Shown here: one piece after another, positions 61,067-64,000 of the stretch | Layout of the letters: the number at the start of each line of letters is the position of its first letter | Numbering within the stretch: position 1 is the stretch's first letter | NCBI RefSeq assembly: GCF_030704535.1 | Contig: NC_081818.1 | Coordinates: forward strand, 1,067,001 to 1,131,000 | Direction: 5' to 3' | Origin: Vitis vinifera | Lineage: Eukaryota > Streptophyta > Magnoliopsida > Vitales > Vitaceae | Length of the DNA stretch: 64,000 nt | The notes under the pieces: generated by a model | Told to the model about the DNA's origin: nothing | The model's input: the letters and a program-made list of their open reading frames with translations, nothing else | Database searches by the model: none | Position numbers and translations under genes: made by a program

Positions 61067-62094
61067 ATGGCAATCTCAAGCCTCCCAATACATCGATTCT
61101 TCATCATCCCCCTCATCTCCTTTGCTCTATTTTGCTTCTACTCGGGTCATCATAATGGCTTTGTATCTATGCTCATGTTTGGAAACGTCTTCAAAGATTG
61201 TTCTAAAAAAAAACGATTTCAAAAACAGTTCTTGAAAACAGTTCTCATTTTCTGCCATCAACTCAAATTTTGAAAAACAGTTTATTGGTTTATTCTTGAA
61301 TGCAAAAGGTTCAAATATTCTCCATATGTTCAATTAAAAGCACTTGAAGTTTGTTCTCAAAAAGCAATTTTATGCCAAAAGTCTATCAAGAACATGTTTT
61401 TTAGAACAGTTATCAAAGAGGGCTACTACAATTTTATCCCATTAATGTTTGGATATATCTCCATGAACAGGATATGCAGAGGACCCTGCCAGGATGTTTG
61501 AGAAAGCCCTGTTGTGTTTCAACAATAAGCTGGTGAGCGACACATAATGAGCTGATTCATTGTCCAATTTCAGAAAAACCCTAAAAGAAAAACATTCATG
61601 AATCAAATCCCATAGACAGAATCTACTTAAAAGTATGAGTCTTCTATTTTCTTTGTTGGTTGTGGGATTTAGATTTACAGTGGCTGTGATGAAGAATATA
61701 GGCTGAACGAGAGTGGAAATATCAATGTTCCTCCACAAATTACAGACCAATTCTGCAATGGACCATGCCTTGCTGAGACCCAACTGCTGCTCAACTGCAT
61801 CAACAACATATTTTCCGGTTTCCTGTTTGATAATAAGGCCAGCGTCCAAGCCATCAGTGATACAATCCGGGCCGGATGCAGCTTCAGTAGACAAAGGGGT
61901 AGTTTATAATTAGCCTAACACCATAATAACTGCAACCAACTATGCATATATATGAAGTCCTTCTGAATTTGTGTCTTGCTTTTTGTTTAGGTAACTTCAA
62001 TGTAGCACAATACACAAGCCCTGCTCCAAGGATTACCATTAGTATGAGCTTTTATAGTTGGATTGTTTTTGGGTTTTGTTTGCTTTTGATATAA
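61067..62094 (+). CDS. Small secreted Cys-containing protein, DUF7731-like
   Basis: Four exons: 61067-61145, 61471-61532, 61673-61898, 61991-62094, phases consistent, 156 residues. The N-terminus MAISSLPIHRFFIIPLISFA is a signal peptide. The mature part has DPARMFEKALLCFNNK, SGCDEEYRLNESGNINVPP, FCNGPCLAETQLLLNCINNI, then RAGCSFSRQRGNFNVAQY. Eight or so conserved Cys and the phrase CNGPCLAET are what I recall of a plant-specific family of unknown function (DUF7731). A short hydrophobic tail (WIVFGFCLLLI) follows a small-residue region, as in GPI-anchored proteins. The exon 1 donor (TCGG|GTCATC) is chosen because it restores the family frame. Confidence 0.8.
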
Positions 62095-62230
62095 GGAGAT
62101 GGAACATAGAATTTGATTTAACGCATCAGTATGGGAGACATGCTTAAAGGTAATGAATTTATATGAGCCTCTATGATTGGATTACTATTGGGTTTTCTTT
62201 GTTATTAAAGTAAGGAGATGGAAGAGTATA
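62030..62230 (+). repeat. Duplicated last-exon segment
   Basis: The stretch tatgagcttttatagttgga ... ggagatgga (about 62043-62102) recurs with about 80% similarity at about 62161-62222 (tatgagcctctatgattgga ... ggagatgga). The second copy lies in the 3' flank and is not part of the coding exon. Confidence 0.6.
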
Positions 62231-62284
62231 GGGGAATTTTGTGCTGCAGATTTGGCTTCTCTTATTGTGAGTTTAGACGTGGGA

Positions 62285-62665
62285 GAGAGAGAGAGAGAGA
62301 CCTTTAATATTTCATATTAATATACTATTAAGCCCCAGAGCTAAACCAGAGCAGAAAGCAAAAAACAACCTAGGCTTCAACCATTATTCAAATCTTGAAG
62401 GCACTCTTCACTTGAATTAGCAACAGTCAGACCCAACATTGACCTTCACAGATTCTTCCTTCTTCACAGGAACATTAACCTTCTCCTCAGTCTTAGGAGA
62501 CTTCATCATGACAGTTTCACAAGTCCCCTTTGCAGGTTCAGCACCTTCTTTCTTGGTGACTTGAGGTTTCTCTCTCTGACCCAATAAAAACATCCCATAT
62601 AGGAATGCAAAAGAAAGAAGAACAAAACAAAGAATGATTTTCTAGTATTTCTAACCCCATACGAT
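62285..62665. repeat. Tandem duplication, left copy (shortened)
   Basis: Homologous to 63307-64000. A (GA)n tract, the 3' UTR and the C-terminal coding part match 63307-63615. Sequence from about 62570 then matches 63915 onward, so about 300 bp present in the right copy is missing here. The join falls in a gagagaga run on both sides. Confidence 0.8.
62417..62593 (-). CDS. 58-aa Lys/Glu-rich Cys protein, N-terminally altered paralog
   Basis: Continuous minus-strand frame from ATG at 62593: MFLLGQREKPQVTKKEGAEP, then AKGTCETVMM, KSPKTEEKVNVPVKKEE, ending VNVGSDCC. From EKPQV on it matches the 79-aa gene at 63460-63699. The first 26 residues of that gene, with its CC pair, and its promoter are absent. 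The new start is supplied by formerly upstream DNA. It may be a pseudogene, or expressed if a new promoter exists. Confidence 0.5.
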   Translation of the reverse strand: MFLLGQREKPQVTKKEGAEPAKGTCETVMMKSPKTEEKVNVPVKKEESVKVNVGSDCC

Positions 62666-63303
62666 GAGATTTAATGAGCTGATGAAAGGAATTCAGGGAA
62701 GAGGAACTGGGTCTTGGCTTTCCAATGAGAAAACTAGAAATATCGGGCTCAGAAAATGTTTGAAGTCATATAATCTTGTGGTTTAACTGACTCCTTGGAA
62801 TTCCAGTTCTCATTGGAAATGAAGTTGAGTTTAATATCAAATTCAAATCACATTTTTATGGGCAAAATGCAAATACAGTATATTTATTAATCAATTATCG
62901 AAAAGTCACCATCAATCAAGTGATGTTAGGTCCACATTTTCTTAGTTTTTATCAATATCCAATCATGTCACATATCTATGATGATAAAGATTTTGGAAAA
63001 GAAAAAAAAGTTGTAAATTTAAAAGAAAATTACAAAATATGTCATTGAGGTTGAGTGTACCAATTGGCAATTTGATGAATTTTGTAATTTTTATGGTTTT
63101 TTTGTATTTCCCTAAAGCCTCAATGTGAAAACATGACCCATTGATTTGGTCCACCTTACTCTATACCGATTGAAATGGAGATGAATCCAAATTCTCCTGA
63201 GAGATTTGTCTTTAATAAGATAATTTGAATGGAGTGAGGAAAAACATCTGCATAATTTTATATTTATTTATTTATTTATTTTTGGCTTTTTGTTTTCTTT
63301 TTG

Positions 63304-63306
<3 letters not shown>
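62666..63306. other. Intergenic DNA between the small-protein paralogs
   Basis: AT-rich, no gene-like ORF. (TTTA)n near 63260-63285, and a poly(GA) tract at 63307-63337 where the right copy of the duplication begins. Confidence 0.4.
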
Positions 63307-63339
<33 letters not shown>

Positions 63340-63459
63340 AACAGAGCTTAAAACCCTTGATATTTCATATTCATAACTATTAAGTACCAGAGCTAAAACA
63401 GAGCAGAAAGCAAAAAACAACCTAGACTTCAACCATTATTCAAATCTTCAAGGCACTCT

Positions 63460-63699
63460 TCACTTGAATCCGCAACAGCCAGACCCAACATTAACCTTCA
63501 CAGATTCTTCCTTCTTCACAGGAACACTAAGCTTCTCCTCAATCTTAGGAGACTTCATCAGACCAGTTCCACAAGTCCCCTTTGCAGGTTCAGCATCTTC
63601 TTTCTTTGGGACTTGAGGTTTCTCATCTTCCTTTTTTTGGGTCACCACAGTGGTCTGGCAGCCATAGTTCATTGAAGAACAGCAAGGTTTCCTCTCCAT
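63460..63699 (-). CDS. 79-aa Lys/Glu-rich protein with terminal Cys pairs, unknown function
   Basis: Single-exon minus-strand ORF: MERKPCCSSMNYGCQTTVV, then a Lys/Glu/Pro-rich low-complexity middle (KKEDEKPQVPKKEDAEPAKG), TCGTGLMKSPK, VPVKKEESVKVNVGS and the end GCCGFK. No signal peptide or membrane segment. The Cys pairs at both ends with a charged linker suggest metal binding or an intrinsically disordered stress protein, but I recognise no family. A TATA box sits upstream and a shortened tandem paralog lies 0.9 kb downstream; conservation of the C-terminal half between them supports a real coding sequence. Confidence 0.65.
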   Translation of the reverse strand: MERKPCCSSMNYGCQTTVVTQKKEDEKPQVPKKEDAEPAKGTCGTGLMKSPKIEEKLSVPVKKEESVKVNVGSGCCGFK

Positions 63700-63770
63700 C
63701 TTCTCTTGTTAATAGCTGAAACCTTTATAGATATTATGGGTTGGATATGAGATGGAAGTAAGATATCAAG

Positions 63771-63778
63771 TATTTATA
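63771..63778 (-). promoter_or_regulatory. TATA box of the 79-aa Cys protein gene
   Basis: TATAAATA on the minus strand, 72 bp upstream of the ATG at 63699, implying a 5' UTR of about 40 nt. Confidence 0.6.
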
Positions 63779-64000
63779 AAAGCGTGAAAGCCTAATTGTA
63801 TTCTGGTTAAGGTAGAGAATAATTACAATGTGAATAAATGTCTTTCCATGATCCCAATTCACCAAGAAATGAATGCAAATTCCACCTTGAAACTTCAACT
63901 ACCCCATCTGCTCTCTCTCTCTCTGCGACCCAACAAAAACTTCCCATATAGGAATACAAAACAAAAAACAGAATGATTTCTAGTATTTCTAAACCCCATC

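Larger units (their letters stand above)
63307..64000. repeat. Tandem duplication, right copy (longer, runs to the window edge)
   Basis: Carries (GA)n at 63307-63337, the 3' UTR, the intact 79-aa gene, its promoter, and from about 63915 the segment (gacccaacaaaaacttccc) that is fused to the shortened left copy near 62570. Confidence 0.75.

Noticed and set aside
1-64000. tRNA, rRNA or bacterial-type operon features
   Set aside because: No cloverleaf with conserved boxes and no rRNA sequence was recognised by eye; gene structure is eukaryotic throughout.

Overview
The window is nuclear DNA from a flowering plant. Nearly every gene has many short exons with GT-AG introns, and the protein set is plant-specific: a type I vacuolar H+-pyrophosphatase, a plastid dihydrolipoamide dehydrogenase, plant universal stress proteins and a nuclear copy of plastid rbcL. 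The intergenic DNA is AT-rich and full of small palindromic transposons and Ty1/copia elements. The protein sequences look like a woody eudicot. Grapevine (Vitis) is my best guess from memory, not something the sequence proves. All exon coordinates were read by eye from splice sites, reading phase and family similarity.

Layout, left to right. (1) 1-6878, minus strand: the first exons of a small conserved gene, possibly Shg1/BOD1-like, and a complete organellar class-I release factor of RF2 type. (2) 7504-12590: a decayed copia element sitting inside an older MITE-like element, between the divergent release-factor and pseudouridine-synthase genes. (3) 13113-14809: an RluA-type RNA pseudouridine synthase. 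(4) 14810-19359: AT-rich intergenic DNA. (5) 19360-24330: the H+-pyrophosphatase, 8 exons. (6) 24331-30356: 6 kb of intergenic DNA built largely from nested palindromic repeats. (7) 30597-34096: calreticulin, 14 exons ending in HDEL, with an exact ER-stress element in its promoter. (8) 34128-45572: a tandem duplication carrying two intact universal-stress-protein genes on the minus strand. A nearly whole copia element (36900-41767) sits in the first copy, and an unexplained spacer lies between the copies. (9) 46976-53466: plastid dihydrolipoamide dehydrogenase, 15 exons. (10) 54040-54300: a GC-rich repeat scrap and a PPR gene fragment. (11) 56048-58850: SAR1 GTPase, whose reading frame is shifted by one extra base in its last exon. 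(12) 60473-60817: an rbcL fragment of plastid origin. (13) 61067-62094: a small secreted Cys-containing protein (DUF7731-like). (14) 62285-64000: a tandem pair of tiny Lys/Glu-rich proteins with terminal Cys pairs.

The genes are independent housekeeping or stress genes, not an operon or cluster. The release factor, pseudouridine synthase, calreticulin and SAR1 appear, from memory, to be neighbours in Arabidopsis too (around AT1G56330-AT1G56350), so this looks like an ancient syntenic block expanded here by transposons. I found no undescribed multi-gene system. The observations most worth a second look are the 449-bp block that is invariant between the two duplicate copies, the mismatch between LTR age and duplication age, the SAR1 frameshift, the triplicated N-terminus of the release factor, and the microhomology deletion that gave the small Cys/Lys protein paralog a new start.
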